Shown: positions 1 through 9,034, counted from the first letter of the stretch. The stretch: DNA of 64,000 nucleotides from an uncultured bacterium (GCA_934644775.1 CAKUDB010000005.1:60834-124833), one strand, 5' to 3'. The notes: a model not told the origin generated them from the letters alone. Numbers and translations are program-made.

Positions 1-34
1 AGTCGAAAAGTCGTCCGAAAATCGGGAGGTTCTC

Positions 35-1075
35 TTGAAAACGCATCGCAATAGGTTGGCCACCGTAATGGTTCTTATAGCAATCTTGCTATGGGTAAAT
101 ATTTCCACAAGCGAAGCCAATGAAGAGAACGACCGTATCAATGCTATCTCTAAAGCCTCGCAATCGGTGGTATCGGTGCGCACTTATCGCCAAAACCGCA
201 CCAAACCCGGTATCGGTTCGGGCGTTATTATCAATTCTAGCGGCTATATTCTAACTAACGCCCACGTAGTCAAAGGGGGCAAAAAGATTAGAGTCCAGCT
301 CAAAAACAAAAAGACTTACGACGCTCAGATCCATAAGATCGCCGGTGATAAAGACTTAGCTATTATTAAAATTAACGCCCAAGATCTGCCCTCTGCCCGC
401 ATTGGCAACTCGGACAATTTGCGTGTAGGTCAAACGGTCATAGCCATAGGCGATCCTTTAGGTTTTACCGGCACAGTAACTCAAGGCATGATTAGCGGTT
501 TGGGGCGCAATATCGAAACTAAAGGTATCAAATATACCAACCTTATTCAGACCGACGCAGCCATCAATCCCGGCTCTTCCGGCGGCGCTTTGCTCAATTC
601 TCGCGGCGAACTAATTGGCATCAACGCTTTAGTTTACACCGGCCCTTCCAACGGCTACGATAAAGCTCAGGGCTTAGGTTTTGCCATTCCAATCAGAAAT
701 GCTTACAGCGTAGCCCAACAACTTATGGACAGTCCGGCCGACAGCAGCTACATTGCCGACGGTAACGATCTACCTGCAGGTACGCGCCCCTGGCTAGGAT
801 TGAGTGGAGCGACTCTCACTCTGGAAAAGGCTCAAGATTTCAATATAAAGATTACTAGCGGCGTCTTTGTTACTCAGGTTATCGACGGTTCTCCAGCTGG
901 AAGAGCCAACATTAAACCTGGAGATACTGTCAGTGCTGTCGATAAAATTACCGTCGGCTCGGTAGGAGCTATGGTGCGCGAACTTCATAAACATAGTGCT
1001 GGCGATCGTATCAAACTTACCGTCTGGCGCAATAATAAAAAGTTTATCGTCTCTATTACTCTAGACGCCCAGTAA
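35..1075 (+). CDS. HtrA/Deg-family periplasmic serine protease with one PDZ domain
   Basis: Trypsin-like periplasmic protease and chaperone that degrades misfolded envelope proteins. The start is TTG at 35, with GGGAGG six bases upstream. A signal peptide or membrane anchor covers residues 1-29. The catalytic triad is complete: His77 in TNAHVV, Asp107 in DKDLAII and Ser182 in NPGSSGGAL. A single C-terminal PDZ domain spans about residues 250-340, so this is DegS-like or single-PDZ in layout rather than two-PDZ DegP. The length of 346 aa fits. It runs convergently against the NlpC/P60 gene, with only 16 bases between them. Family assignment is secure; the exact substrate role is not shown. Confidence 0.95.
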   Translation: MKTHRNRLATVMVLIAILLWVNISTSEANEENDRINAISKASQSVVSVRTYRQNRTKPGIGSGVIINSSGYILTNAHVVKGGKKIRVQLKNKKTYDAQIHKIAGDKDLAIIKINAQDLPSARIGNSDNLRVGQTVIAIGDPLGFTGTVTQGMISGLGRNIETKGIKYTNLIQTDAAINPGSSGGALLNSRGELIGINALVYTGPSNGYDKAQGLGFAIPIRNAYSVAQQLMDSPADSSYIADGNDLPAGTRPWLGLSGATLTLEKAQDFNIKITSGVFVTQVIDGSPAGRANIKPGDTVSAVDKITVGSVGAMVRELHKHSAGDRIKLTVWRNNKKFIVSITLDAQ

Positions 1076-1091
1076 TTTTTTATAGCTCGAA

Positions 1092-2093
1092 CTATTCTTC
1101 AAAATAGCGACGGGCTCCCAAAAAGCGATATTTTACCGCATAACTGCTGTTATCTAAAGAGCTCAGCCCTACTCCATACTTACCGGAAGCGTCCCAAAAT
1201 TGGCCATTTCCTACATATAAGCCTACATGGACAATATGATCTTCATCTTTACCAAAAAAGACTAAATCGCCCGCCGTCAGCTCTTCTCGGCTGACAGGTA
1301 GACCGACGTCGAATTGTTGGTCGGCGTCGCGAGGAACGATCAAGCCATGCAATTTGCAACTTACATAAACTAACCCAGAGCAATCTATACCGTGACAACT
1401 CAAGCCGCCCCAAAGATAAGCTACTCCCTTAAAGCGGCGAGCCGTTTGCAAAAGGCTCTTTCCTCGAGCAGGTAAAGTTTCTCTCGATCCAGCTGCGTAG
1501 GGTAAATATACCGCCGACTCGGTGTGGGGCCAATTTACGCTCCAGTAGCGAGCACCGTCGTGGCCTTGTATAGGTTGTTCTTGGCGCAAAGATAAAATAG
1601 TAGAAGCGAAAACCCGCCCTTTTACTTTACTTTTTTTATCTGGATCGGCATAGACATAAGCTTGGGGGCAAACTACTAATAAGGCCGAGCGCTCATCTTC
1701 TAAAGACCAAGGGCGCAAAGTCGGCTGAGCGCTGTTAATAAGTTTGGGTAAAGGGACGGCAAAAGGAGCTTTTTTGGTTAAATAACGGCTATTAACCCAG
1801 CCGGGATAACCTTCCGCTTCTCGATACTGGTTAGGTACGACCACTTCTTTCCAATGTCCGTCCTCAGTTTCATTTACTGCATAAACCGGCTCGCCCAAGA
1901 GCACTTGGGTCTCTCGCTCCGAATCGTCATAAATATCAGCAAAGACACTTACCACCGGAACTGACACAAAATACAATTCGCCTTTACCCTCACCGGCCAT
2001 AACTTCTCCTCGAATGGCAACTATAGCTAAAACCAAAATAAAGAGGGCTCTTTGAAGCCATAATAGCCAACTTTGCCCCTCAATAAAGCTCAC
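1092..2093 (-). CDS. NlpC/P60 cell-wall hydrolase with N-terminal SH3-like region
   Basis: Predicted peptidoglycan endopeptidase of the C40 family. A hydrophobic signal segment lies at residues 12-30. Two SH3-like segments follow (about 40-108 and 135-200), including a GYPGWVNSRYL motif typical of bacterial SH3 linkers. The C-terminal NlpC/P60 domain (215-333) shows Cys238 in GIDCSGL and His289 in HIVHVGLY. The usual third polar residue is probably Asp301 in FWDASG. The GTG start at 2093 lies one base after the stop codon of the upstream JAMM-LysM gene and has no strong ribosome site of its own, so translational coupling is likely. Family and fold are clear; the preferred wall bond is not. 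Confidence 0.9.
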   Translation of the reverse strand: MSFIEGQSWLLWLQRALFILVLAIVAIRGEVMAGEGKGELYFVSVPVVSVFADIYDDSERETQVLLGEPVYAVNETEDGHWKEVVVPNQYREAEGYPGWVNSRYLTKKAPFAVPLPKLINSAQPTLRPWSLEDERSALLVVCPQAYVYADPDKKSKVKGRVFASTILSLRQEQPIQGHDGARYWSVNWPHTESAVYLPYAAGSRETLPARGKSLLQTARRFKGVAYLWGGLSCHGIDCSGLVYVSCKLHGLIVPRDADQQFDVGLPVSREELTAGDLVFFGKDEDHIVHVGLYVGNGQFWDASGKYGVGLSSLDNSSYAVKYRFLGARRYFEE

Positions 2094-2094
2094 T

Positions 2095-3252
2095 TTAGAG
2101 ACCGACTTTTTGGCGAGCAGGAATCTTTAATTGATCGCCAGGGACGATATGATCGTAGTAAGGAGCGGGCAATTTGTTAAATTTTCCTAGAGCTTTGCAC
2201 ACTTTGGGATCGGTAGTCGAATAATATTTTTCAGCGATACTAGAAATAGTTTCACCCGATTTCACATTATGAAGGATAACTTTAGAGCCGCTCTGAGCGG
2301 CCTTGGGGGCCTTATCCTCAGACTTAACCTCTTTTTTGTCTTGAGCTTTGTCAGCTGAGTTTTCAACTTTGCCAGAAGGATCGACCACAGCTTCAGTAGT
2401 TTCAACATTAGAAAGGCCCAGCTCCTTATCTAAAACACCTACAGCTTCCAAGTGGCCTTCAATCTCTTTGACCCGCTTTTCCACAGCTTCTACCTGCTGA
2501 GAAATTTGTACTTGATTGGCTAAAACTTCACGCTGATCAACTTTAGCTACAGGAGCCGGACGCAATAATTGTACCAGTAAACAAATGCCCAACAGGACTA
2601 AAATGGCATAATCGATAGGTCTAATGGCAGGATTGCGCAACATGCGCTGCAATTTTTCTACGCTGCGCTCTAAATAACGGTCGTTGATAAACTCTTCCGG
2701 GCGAGAAGTATCTCGGCTAACTACTGCAGCCGAAGCGGCCGTACTTTTGCCATAAATTCGGAAGCCGCCGCTATTGCGCAAAGTTCCCTCACGCCATAAA
2801 TAAAAGCTGCGCTCTCCCACTACCGGATCGACTATATAAATTACTTGCGATTGTTTGGGGAAAAATTTAGCGTGAACTTCTCTTTCAGCTTCAGTAACAC
2901 TGCTACCTGTACCGGGGTGAGAGTGGAACCAACCGACTACGCTCATACCAGGGAATTGCTTAGAAGCCTGAGCAAAAGCTTTTTTCCAAACCGATTCGAT
3001 AAAGCGACCATTTTGGGCCTTAACTTCGACAGCTTCTTCAATTTTGATCCAGGAATTATCTTTGGTATGACTGCCCAAAAGTAAGCCGGCTTGTTCTTGA
3101 GCGGTATTTTTCAGAGCCAAAGCATTTAAGTTACTAAATAATTGATAGCGCAAATAGATATGCGAAGTTTGCTCAGTTTCAGTACCAACCTGAAAAAAGT
3201 CGCCCGGCTCCAAAGTGGGGGTGACAACACCTATACCCTCTTTGGACATCAT
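2095..3252 (-). CDS. JAMM/MPN metalloprotease-like domain fused through a membrane segment to LysM
   Basis: Residues 25-165 form an MPN/JAB fold: Glu53 in QEQAGLLLG, then His110 and His112 in GWFHSHPG. The position of the last JAMM ligand reads Thr-Glu-Ala-Glu instead of Ser-x-x-Asp, so Glu123 replaces the usual Asp. A membrane helix lies at about 215-231, followed by a charged, coiled-coil-prone linker and a LysM domain (326-378). ATG at 3252 is preferred because GGGAG lies eight bases before it; the in-frame TTG at 3279 has none. The orientation implied is a cytoplasmic peptidase and a periplasmic wall-binding tail. It is adjacent to, and probably coupled with, an NlpC/P60 hydrolase. Substrate unknown. 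Confidence 0.85.
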   Translation of the reverse strand: MMSKEGIGVVTPTLEPGDFFQVGTETEQTSHIYLRYQLFSNLNALALKNTAQEQAGLLLGSHTKDNSWIKIEEAVEVKAQNGRFIESVWKKAFAQASKQFPGMSVVGWFHSHPGTGSSVTEAEREVHAKFFPKQSQVIYIVDPVVGERSFYLWREGTLRNSGGFRIYGKSTAASAAVVSRDTSRPEEFINDRYLERSVEKLQRMLRNPAIRPIDYAILVLLGICLLVQLLRPAPVAKVDQREVLANQVQISQQVEAVEKRVKEIEGHLEAVGVLDKELGLSNVETTEAVVDPSGKVENSADKAQDKKEVKSEDKAPKAAQSGSKVILHNVKSGETISSIAEKYYSTTDPKVCKALGKFNKLPAPYYDHIVPGDQLKIPARQKVGL

Positions 3253-3283
3253 AATTTCTTCTCCCACCATTTCCTCCAATTAA

Positions 3284-3321
3284 AAGGCCTCTCTCTTAGA
3301 TACCACACAGAGAAAGGCCTT
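3284..3321 (-). terminator. Hairpin terminator below the ABC ATPase gene
   Basis: A 12-base stem (AAGGCCTCTCTC with GAGAAAGGCCTT, one mismatch) is followed on the minus strand by TTTTAATT. It separates the ABC ATPase gene from the JAMM-LysM gene. Confidence 0.65.
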
Positions 3322-3366
3322 AACTTCACGCTTATAAGTTTTCTATTGCCTTGAGCATATCTAACC

Positions 3367-3386
3367 AAAGCGGCCCAGACCGCTTT
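3367..3386. terminator. Short GC hairpin immediately after the ABC ATPase stop
   Basis: AAAGCGG and CCGCTTT form a 7-bp stem around a six-base loop, directly abutting the stop codon of the ABC ATPase gene. It is flanked by a T-run on the plus strand and an A-run on the minus strand. It may act with the hairpin at 3284-3321. Confidence 0.5.
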
Positions 3387-3387
3387 T

Positions 3388-4554
3388 TTAGATCATCGCT
3401 ACTTCGGTATCCTTATTAAATAAATGGATTTTGCGCGTATCCAGAGCTAAACTGGCTACATCACCGACTTTAGCGTCGGTATGAGAATCGACCCTGGCTA
3501 CTAATTCTTCTTCGCCCAAACGAATATGTAAAGAGACTTCCGATCCCATCGGCTCGTAGACTTCTACTTTAGCACAGATAGGAACTAAAAATTCGCTATC
3601 CCGAGCGAACTTAGGATCGTGAAGATCCTCCGGCCTAATACCGAAAGTAGCTTCAACTCCAGCAAATTCTTTTAAGCGACCGGCCAAACGTTCAGGAATT
3701 TCTACACTAAAACCTTTACCTTTAACGGAGATCCCTTCACCGGCAGCTTCCAACTTAACATCTACAAAATTCATAGAGGGAGTACCGATAAAACCGGCCA
3801 CATACTTATTGGCTGGATGTTCATACATTTCTAAGGGAGCAGCCGCTTGCTGAATAATACCCTGGTGCATAAGGACGATCCTGTCGCCTAGGGTCATGGC
3901 TTCGGTTTGATCGTGGGTGACATAAATAGTGGTCACTCCTAAAGTATGGTGCAATTTTTGCAACTCGGCTCTCATTTGCACACGCAACTTAGCATCTAAG
4001 TTAGAAAGGGGCTCGTCCATAAGGAAGACCTGAGGGCGGCGTACAATAGCTCGCCCCATAGCCACACGCTGACGCTGACCTCCGGAAAGCTCTTTAGGCT
4101 TGCGCAACAATAAGTGCTTAATATCTAAAAGCTCGGCGGCATGATCGACTAACTTCTTTATTTCCTCTTCGGAATAGTGGCGCTGACGTAAACCGAAAGC
4201 CATATTATCATAGACACTAAAGTGCGGGTAGAGAGCATAACTCTGGAAGACCATAGCAATATCGCGATCTTTGGGCGATACGTCATTGACTTTGCGATCT
4301 CCAATATATATAGAGCCGCTGGTAATCTCTTCAAGGCCGGCTACCATACGCAAGGTAGTCGATTTACCACACCCGGAAGGGCCAACCAGGACTAAAAACT
4401 CGCCATCTTTAATATCTAAGGAGATATTTTTTACTACGTGAACCTGATTGGGAAGGCGACTGGGTTTCCAGAATTGGTACCAAGCTTTGTGCTCTGGATT
4501 GGGAGCCCAACCATCATAGATCTTATTTACTTCGACAAGACGAACACTACCCAC
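3388..4554 (-). CDS. ABC transporter ATP-binding subunit, MalK/UgpC type, without a visible permease
   Basis: ATPase of carbohydrate importers (CUT1 type). Visible motifs are Walker A GPSGCGKST, signature LSGGQRQRVAMGRA, Walker B FLMDEPLSNLDAKLR, the switch His in YVTHDQTEA, and a C-terminal TOBE/regulatory region. GTG at 4554 is chosen because GGGG lies nine bases upstream; an upstream TTG at 4569 is possible. About 20 extra residues rich in Trp and Pro sit between the first beta-strand and the strand before Walker A, which is unusual for the family. No permease or binding protein lies nearby. MalK-like ATPases can serve several transporters, so it may be shared; the substrate is not known. 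Confidence 0.9.
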   Translation of the reverse strand: MGSVRLVEVNKIYDGWAPNPEHKAWYQFWKPSRLPNQVHVVKNISLDIKDGEFLVLVGPSGCGKSTTLRMVAGLEEITSGSIYIGDRKVNDVSPKDRDIAMVFQSYALYPHFSVYDNMAFGLRQRHYSEEEIKKLVDHAAELLDIKHLLLRKPKELSGGQRQRVAMGRAIVRRPQVFLMDEPLSNLDAKLRVQMRAELQKLHHTLGVTTIYVTHDQTEAMTLGDRIVLMHQGIIQQAAAPLEMYEHPANKYVAGFIGTPSMNFVDVKLEAAGEGISVKGKGFSVEIPERLAGRLKEFAGVEATFGIRPEDLHDPKFARDSEFLVPICAKVEVYEPMGSEVSLHIRLGEEELVARVDSHTDAKVGDVASLALDTRKIHLFNKDTEVAMI

Positions 4555-4684
4555 GACTAAATACCCCAAACTATCGCTGATTACGCACTCTCAGCCACAA
4601 CCTAACCGTGCCTCGAATGCTGCGGGACACTTCTCTGGCTGTCTTTCTCTTTTTATTATTCAGCTCCTACCCCAAAAGAGGCTC

Positions 4685-5221
4685 TTATTTCTTTTCTAAA
4701 CGCTGCAAAGAGTCTAAAATTTGCTGGCACTCCCGCCGTAAATTGGCCAAAATTCTGGCTGCGTAGTTGTCGGCATCGTCACAGACGCCTCGAGCATAAT
4801 CGTTAGCTTCACGACTAATCTTTTCGGCAGCAGCAGAAGCCTCCTCGGCAATCTCTTGGGCCCGCTCTTGGGCCTCTTGAATTATCTGGTCGGCTTCTTC
4901 TTTGGCCTGGCGGACAATTTCATGTTGTTGTATTAGGCTGCCGGCCTCAGTTTTAGCAGCCCGCAAGGTTTCTCGAGCTCGATCTTCGGCTTGGCTAATA
5001 ATCTTTTCCGCCTCTTGGGCAGCTTCTTCTTTTACCTGTTTAGAGCGGCTGACCAGATCTTTAGCTTGCATAATTTCTTCAGGCAAATTAGCCCTGGCTT
5101 CGGCAATTAACTTCAAAAAATTTTCTTTATTGATTACCGAATAGGCAGCCAAAACCAGCGGCAAAGGCTTACTAGCTTCTACAGTTTTTTCTAAGCGAGT
5201 TAAAACTTTGTATATATCCAT
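4685..5221 (-). CDS. Coiled-coil protein, DivIVA/Cdv3-like or ATP-synthase-b-like
   Basis: 178 residues. A short N-terminal region (1-50) contains LPLVLAAYSVINKENFLKLI. An almost continuous Ala/Glu/Lys/Gln heptad coiled coil (50-178) follows. No transmembrane segment is visible. GGAGGG lies eight bases before the ATG. It is directly upstream of coaD in the same direction. From memory, a coiled-coil cell-division protein of the DivIVA/Cdv3 type neighbours coaD in cyanobacteria, which suggests a division or polar scaffold role here, but this rests on context. Low-complexity coiled coils attract false similarity, so the name stays tentative. Confidence 0.6.
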   Translation of the reverse strand: MDIYKVLTRLEKTVEASKPLPLVLAAYSVINKENFLKLIAEARANLPEEIMQAKDLVSRSKQVKEEAAQEAEKIISQAEDRARETLRAAKTEAGSLIQQHEIVRQAKEEADQIIQEAQERAQEIAEEASAAAEKISREANDYARGVCDDADNYAARILANLRRECQQILDSLQRLEKK

Positions 5222-5276
5222 AGGTTTAACCCTCCATTCCTCTTAACAAATCCCTCAACAATTCAGCTATCCATTT

Positions 5277-5780
5277 TTAAGCTAACACTAAGTGAAATTT
5301 TTCTTGTAAGCGCAAACGCACATCTTCAGAGACTAAATGGCTGACCTTGCCACCTAATGAAGCGATTTCACGCACAGCACTGGAGCTGATAAAGATATGC
5401 TCAGGAGAACTAACCAAAAAGATCGTCTCTAAACCGGAAGTTAAACTACTATTCAGAAGGGCCATATTAAACTCAGCTTCAAAATCGGCGCTCGAGCGCA
5501 AGCCACGTACAATAAACTTAGCTTGATGCTCCTCCATAAAGTCGACCAATAAACCGGAAAAAGAAGCTGTCACCACATTAGATAAAGAGGTCAGGCCACC
5601 CTTAATCATGGCTTCACGCTCAGCCAAAGTAAAAAGGGCTTGCTTATTAGGGTTGCGTACCACAGCTACAATCAATTCGTCGAATAATCGAGATGCTCGG
5701 TAAATAATATCAAAATGGCCTTTAGTGGGAGGATCGAAACTGCCAGCATAGACAGCCCGGCGCAATTTATTACAATTCAT
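5277..5780 (-). CDS. coaD: Phosphopantetheine adenylyltransferase
   Basis: Catalyses the fourth step of coenzyme A synthesis, transfer of AMP to 4'-phosphopantetheine. The N-terminal YAGSFDPPTKGHFDII holds the nucleotidyltransferase TxGH signature. FIVRGLRSSADFE and the C-terminal ISSSAVREIASLGG are characteristic of the family. The length of 167 aa is usual (about 160). It lies six bases after the UGPase gene and may share its transcript. Cytoplasmic, housekeeping, no oddities. Confidence 0.97.
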   Translation of the reverse strand: MNCNKLRRAVYAGSFDPPTKGHFDIIYRASRLFDELIVAVVRNPNKQALFTLAEREAMIKGGLTSLSNVVTASFSGLLVDFMEEHQAKFIVRGLRSSADFEAEFNMALLNSSLTSGLETIFLVSSPEHIFISSSAVREIASLGGKVSHLVSEDVRLRLQEKFHLVLA

Positions 5781-5786
5781 ACTAAT

Positions 5787-7184
5787 TTATAAACGGACTT
5801 CACCGCTCAAAACGGCTCCATCGGGGATAAAAGCTTCCGCAGTAGCTGTAATTTTTACATCGCCTTCACATTTGACGTCTTTTCCAAAGACAACCGGCAC
5901 TTCAATACTAAGCGAAGAACAGCGCCTTAAACTAGGTACTCCGTAAGGCAACATTTGCTCTAATTTATCTAAAGAAGTAATCTGAGCAGGCAAGGTAATT
6001 AGAGGAAGCTTTTTTCTCTCTCCAACGTAAGCTATAGAATAATCGCTCTCGATTGAGAATAAATCGGAGCGTACCGCCATAAGATCGCTAAGCCCTTTGA
6101 CGGGCACGAAGCGGCTGCGCTCCACTTCCAAAGCTTGAGCCTGGGGCCAAGAAGAGATAATAGAGCCACAAGCGCTCTCAATTTGGTAAACTTGACAAGC
6201 TCGACCTAAATTATCATGTAAAACCTTGCTATTGCGAATTACTGGCAAATCGAGCAATCCTTCGCAAGAGACGATCATTTTATATAAAGCCTCTGCATCG
6301 AACCACAAATTATTAGTATTGAAATAACGATAGCGCTCAATATCGGCAAAGTGTTCTCTCTCTTGGGGTTTGCACATGGCCGCTTCACGCAAAACAAACG
6401 AGCCGTAAACATCTCTGGCCAGATGGCCACCTTTGCGATCGTTATCCCAACGTCGAGCTACTTCCATTACCATAGGATAGCCGTGGATAGCCATCCATTC
6501 GGGAATGCGCATATCTAAACTGGCCCCTAAATTATCTATATTAGAAACAAAAATATATTTAATGTCACGCGCCAGTAATTCGGCTAAAAAACCGCTGACA
6601 AAAAGTGATAAATAGAGATCGCCGTGGCCCGGAGGACACCACTCACTTAAAGGATCGTCGGCCGAAACGTAAGGAGTAAGGGAATCGGCTTTAATGCGAG
6701 GTACGCGAGACTGAACCATCTCTGCGGCAACCGGCTGCTCTAACAGATCCAAATAACTCATCAAACTTTTCATCGTTTGCGAGCTAGTATTAAAACTGTT
6801 CATTAAAATGAGAGGCAAAACCTTGCGCCCTAGCTTCTCGCGCTGACTAAGGATCTGATGTACGGTAATATCTAAAAAAGACGACTGGCCGTGCGCCCTC
6901 ACCAAAGACTTAGGCCCCCCTTCCAAGCCCATAGTGGTAGCTAAGCCGCCGTTAAGCTTAATAACGGCACAAGCCTTAAGTAATTGGTTAGCGCGATCTT
7001 CATTTACGGGAGCCAACTGATTAAAAGTAGGCAATACACCTACAGGAGCGATCTCATCCTCACCGATAAAGCCGCCCTTATCGCTAAAAGCCTTCATACA
7101 ATTGCGCCGAAAAGCCTCAATTTGTATATCTGAAGCTCCAATGTCTCTCATCTTCAAAGCGAAAGGCATAAAGTTTAAAGGCAC
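5787..7184 (-). CDS. UTP--glucose-1-phosphate uridylyltransferase, eukaryote-like UGP2 family
   Basis: Makes UDP-glucose from UTP and glucose-1-phosphate. The KLNGGLATTMGLEGGPKSL motif near residue 75 is the UDPGP-family nucleotide-binding loop, and PPGHGDLY near 205 is the matching downstream motif. The 465-residue length and these motifs place it in the UGP2 family (as in eukaryotes and some bacteria), not the short GalU family usual in bacteria. A left-handed beta-helix-like C-terminus (405-465) is expected for this family. The start is GTG at 7184. Specificity within the family (glucose versus N-acetylhexosamine) is inferred. Confidence 0.85.
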   Translation of the reverse strand: MPLNFMPFALKMRDIGASDIQIEAFRRNCMKAFSDKGGFIGEDEIAPVGVLPTFNQLAPVNEDRANQLLKACAVIKLNGGLATTMGLEGGPKSLVRAHGQSSFLDITVHQILSQREKLGRKVLPLILMNSFNTSSQTMKSLMSYLDLLEQPVAAEMVQSRVPRIKADSLTPYVSADDPLSEWCPPGHGDLYLSLFVSGFLAELLARDIKYIFVSNIDNLGASLDMRIPEWMAIHGYPMVMEVARRWDNDRKGGHLARDVYGSFVLREAAMCKPQEREHFADIERYRYFNTNNLWFDAEALYKMIVSCEGLLDLPVIRNSKVLHDNLGRACQVYQIESACGSIISSWPQAQALEVERSRFVPVKGLSDLMAVRSDLFSIESDYSIAYVGERKKLPLITLPAQITSLDKLEQMLPYGVPSLRRCSSLSIEVPVVFGKDVKCEGDVKITATAEAFIPDGAVLSGEVRL

Positions 7185-7240
7185 AGCTTACTCTTTCTCA
7201 CTTTCTGTCCATTAGCTGTCAAAACCAAATTCTTTCCAAT

Positions 7241-9034
7241 CTAACTGGCGCTGGGAGCTATCTTTTGATAAGTAGCATCAAAGGAGTCCATGGAAGAGAT
7301 CAAATCGTGGTAGCGCTCCAAAATAATTTTACGGCGCAATTTCAAAGTAGGAGTAAGCTCGCCACTCTGGATCGTAAAAGGATGAGTAAGTAAAGCAATG
7401 CGCTGGATACGCTCATGTTTAGCCACATCGCTAAGCAAATCGTCTATAGTCGATTTTACAAAATTGACGATCTCAGGATAACCCACCAATTCTTCGCGAG
7501 AAGAGAAAGCTAAACCGATCTTTTTGGCATATTCTTCCAATTTAGCAAAGTTGGGAACTAATAAAGCCCCTACCCAAGAGCGCCCTTCCCCAATAATAGC
7601 CGCTTGCTCAATTAAAGGAGAGAGAGCTAAACGCGACTCTAGATATTGGGGAGCCACATATTTACCAGTAGAAGTGCGGATCATATCCTTAATGCGATCA
7701 GTAATACACAAGTAACCATTGGGAGCAAAACGACCTACATCACCAGTACGGAAGAAACCATCTTCGGTAAAAGAAGCTTTGGTCTCTTCGGGCTTCTTGT
7801 AGTAGCCTACCATTACGCTATTGCCGCGCACTTGAATCTCATCATCTTTACCTAAGCGTATCTCTATGCCTTCCATAGGCAAACCAACCATACCGGGAAT
7901 ACTTCGTCCCACCGGTGTAGAGGAAATAGTAGCGGTAGTTTCCGTCATACCGTAACCATTATTGATAAAGATACCGCAAGCTCGGAAAAATTCATGGACT
8001 GAAGCGGTTAAAGAAGCGCTACCTACCACCAAGTGTTTTATATGGCCGCCAAAAACGTGACGGACTTTGGAAAAGACCAATTTGTCGGCCACTTTATTGC
8101 GCATACTTAACCAAAATCCGGGTTTTTTGCCTTCAAGAAGCTCTTTTTGATATTGGCAGCCGATCTTGATACATTTATCGACAATACCCTGCATAGCTTT
8201 AGAGCGCTGGGCAAATTTTTCGTAAATGGCTGTGTAAATTTTTTCTAAGATACGCGGTACGACACAAATAACCGAGGGGGCTGCGTAAGGAAGTAAGCGG
8301 ATAATTTCCGGCGAGGGCTTACAATAATAGTAAGTCATGCCCCAAGTATATTGGATAGCCGACCAGCCCCGCTCAAAGACATGGCTTAAAGGCAACATAC
8401 AAAAAGAGCGATCGTTATCGGTAAGATCGGGCAATCTGTCGCGGTGGCGCAAAATTTGGTAAACGATATTACCGTGAGTGAGCATAGCTCCACGCACCGC
8501 TCCAGTAGTACCGGAAGTGTAAACTATAGTCCAAAGATCGTCGGCTTTAGTGGCGGCAACTTTAGCCGACCAATCGGGACGGACTTCCACATTGACAAAA
8601 TCGGAATATTTCTGACACTTGGGATGTTCACCCTCGATAATAACTACATGGCCAGGATCTTCCACCGCTCCAAAGAGCAAGTCGGCCAATTCACTATTAC
8701 CTACAAAGGTTAATTTGGGACTAGTTTCGGTAAAGATTTGGCGCACAGCTTCAACTGAGCAGGTAGCATGTATGGCTACAGTGACAGCTTTGGCAGCCAT
8801 ACAGCCGTAATCTATTTCGTTCCACTGGGGACAGTTGGGAGAATAGATAGCCACCAAATCGTCGGGGGCTAAACCGAAATTTAATACCGCCGAAGCGACT
8901 CGACTGATATTACTCAAAAACTGAGTCCAAGAGACCTTTTCCCAATGGTCGTCACAATATACTTCATAAGCAGAACGGTCTTTATACTTTTCGGTATTGG
9001 CGATAATGCCACCTATAAACGGAGCGTAACCCAA
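7241..9034 (-). CDS. Long-chain acyl-CoA synthetase / AMP-forming ligase
   Basis: Activates a fatty acid as acyl-AMP and then acyl-CoA. Motifs visible are the AMP loop YTSGTTGAVRGAMLTHGN, the GYGMTETTATIS motif, RTGDVGRF, and DRIKDMIRTSTGKYVAP with the C-terminal domain Lys expected downstream. The overall order matches FadD15-type bacterial synthetases (about 600 aa). I prefer TTG at 9034 because AGGAG lies eight bases upstream; the longer frame from TTG 9079 adds a glycine/tryptophan-rich leader without a site. No membrane segment is clear. Substrate chain length is inferred from the family. Confidence 0.88.
   Translation of the reverse strand: MGYAPFIGGIIANTEKYKDRSAYEVYCDDHWEKVSWTQFLSNISRVASAVLNFGLAPDDLVAIYSPNCPQWNEIDYGCMAAKAVTVAIHATCSVEAVRQIFTETSPKLTFVGNSELADLLFGAVEDPGHVVIIEGEHPKCQKYSDFVNVEVRPDWSAKVAATKADDLWTIVYTSGTTGAVRGAMLTHGNIVYQILRHRDRLPDLTDNDRSFCMLPLSHVFERGWSAIQYTWGMTYYYCKPSPEIIRLLPYAAPSVICVVPRILEKIYTAIYEKFAQRSKAMQGIVDKCIKIGCQYQKELLEGKKPGFWLSMRNKVADKLVFSKVRHVFGGHIKHLVVGSASLTASVHEFFRACGIFINNGYGMTETTATISSTPVGRSIPGMVGLPMEGIEIRLGKDDEIQVRGNSVMVGYYKKPEETKASFTEDGFFRTGDVGRFAPNGYLCITDRIKDMIRTSTGKYVAPQYLESRLALSPLIEQAAIIGEGRSWVGALLVPNFAKLEEYAKKIGLAFSSREELVGYPEIVNFVKSTIDDLLSDVAKHERIQRIALLTHPFTIQSGELTPTLKLRRKIILERYHDLISSMDSFDATYQKIAPSAS

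Noticed and set aside
3388..4554. Complete sugar ABC importer operon
   Set aside because: Only the ATPase is present; neighbours are unrelated.
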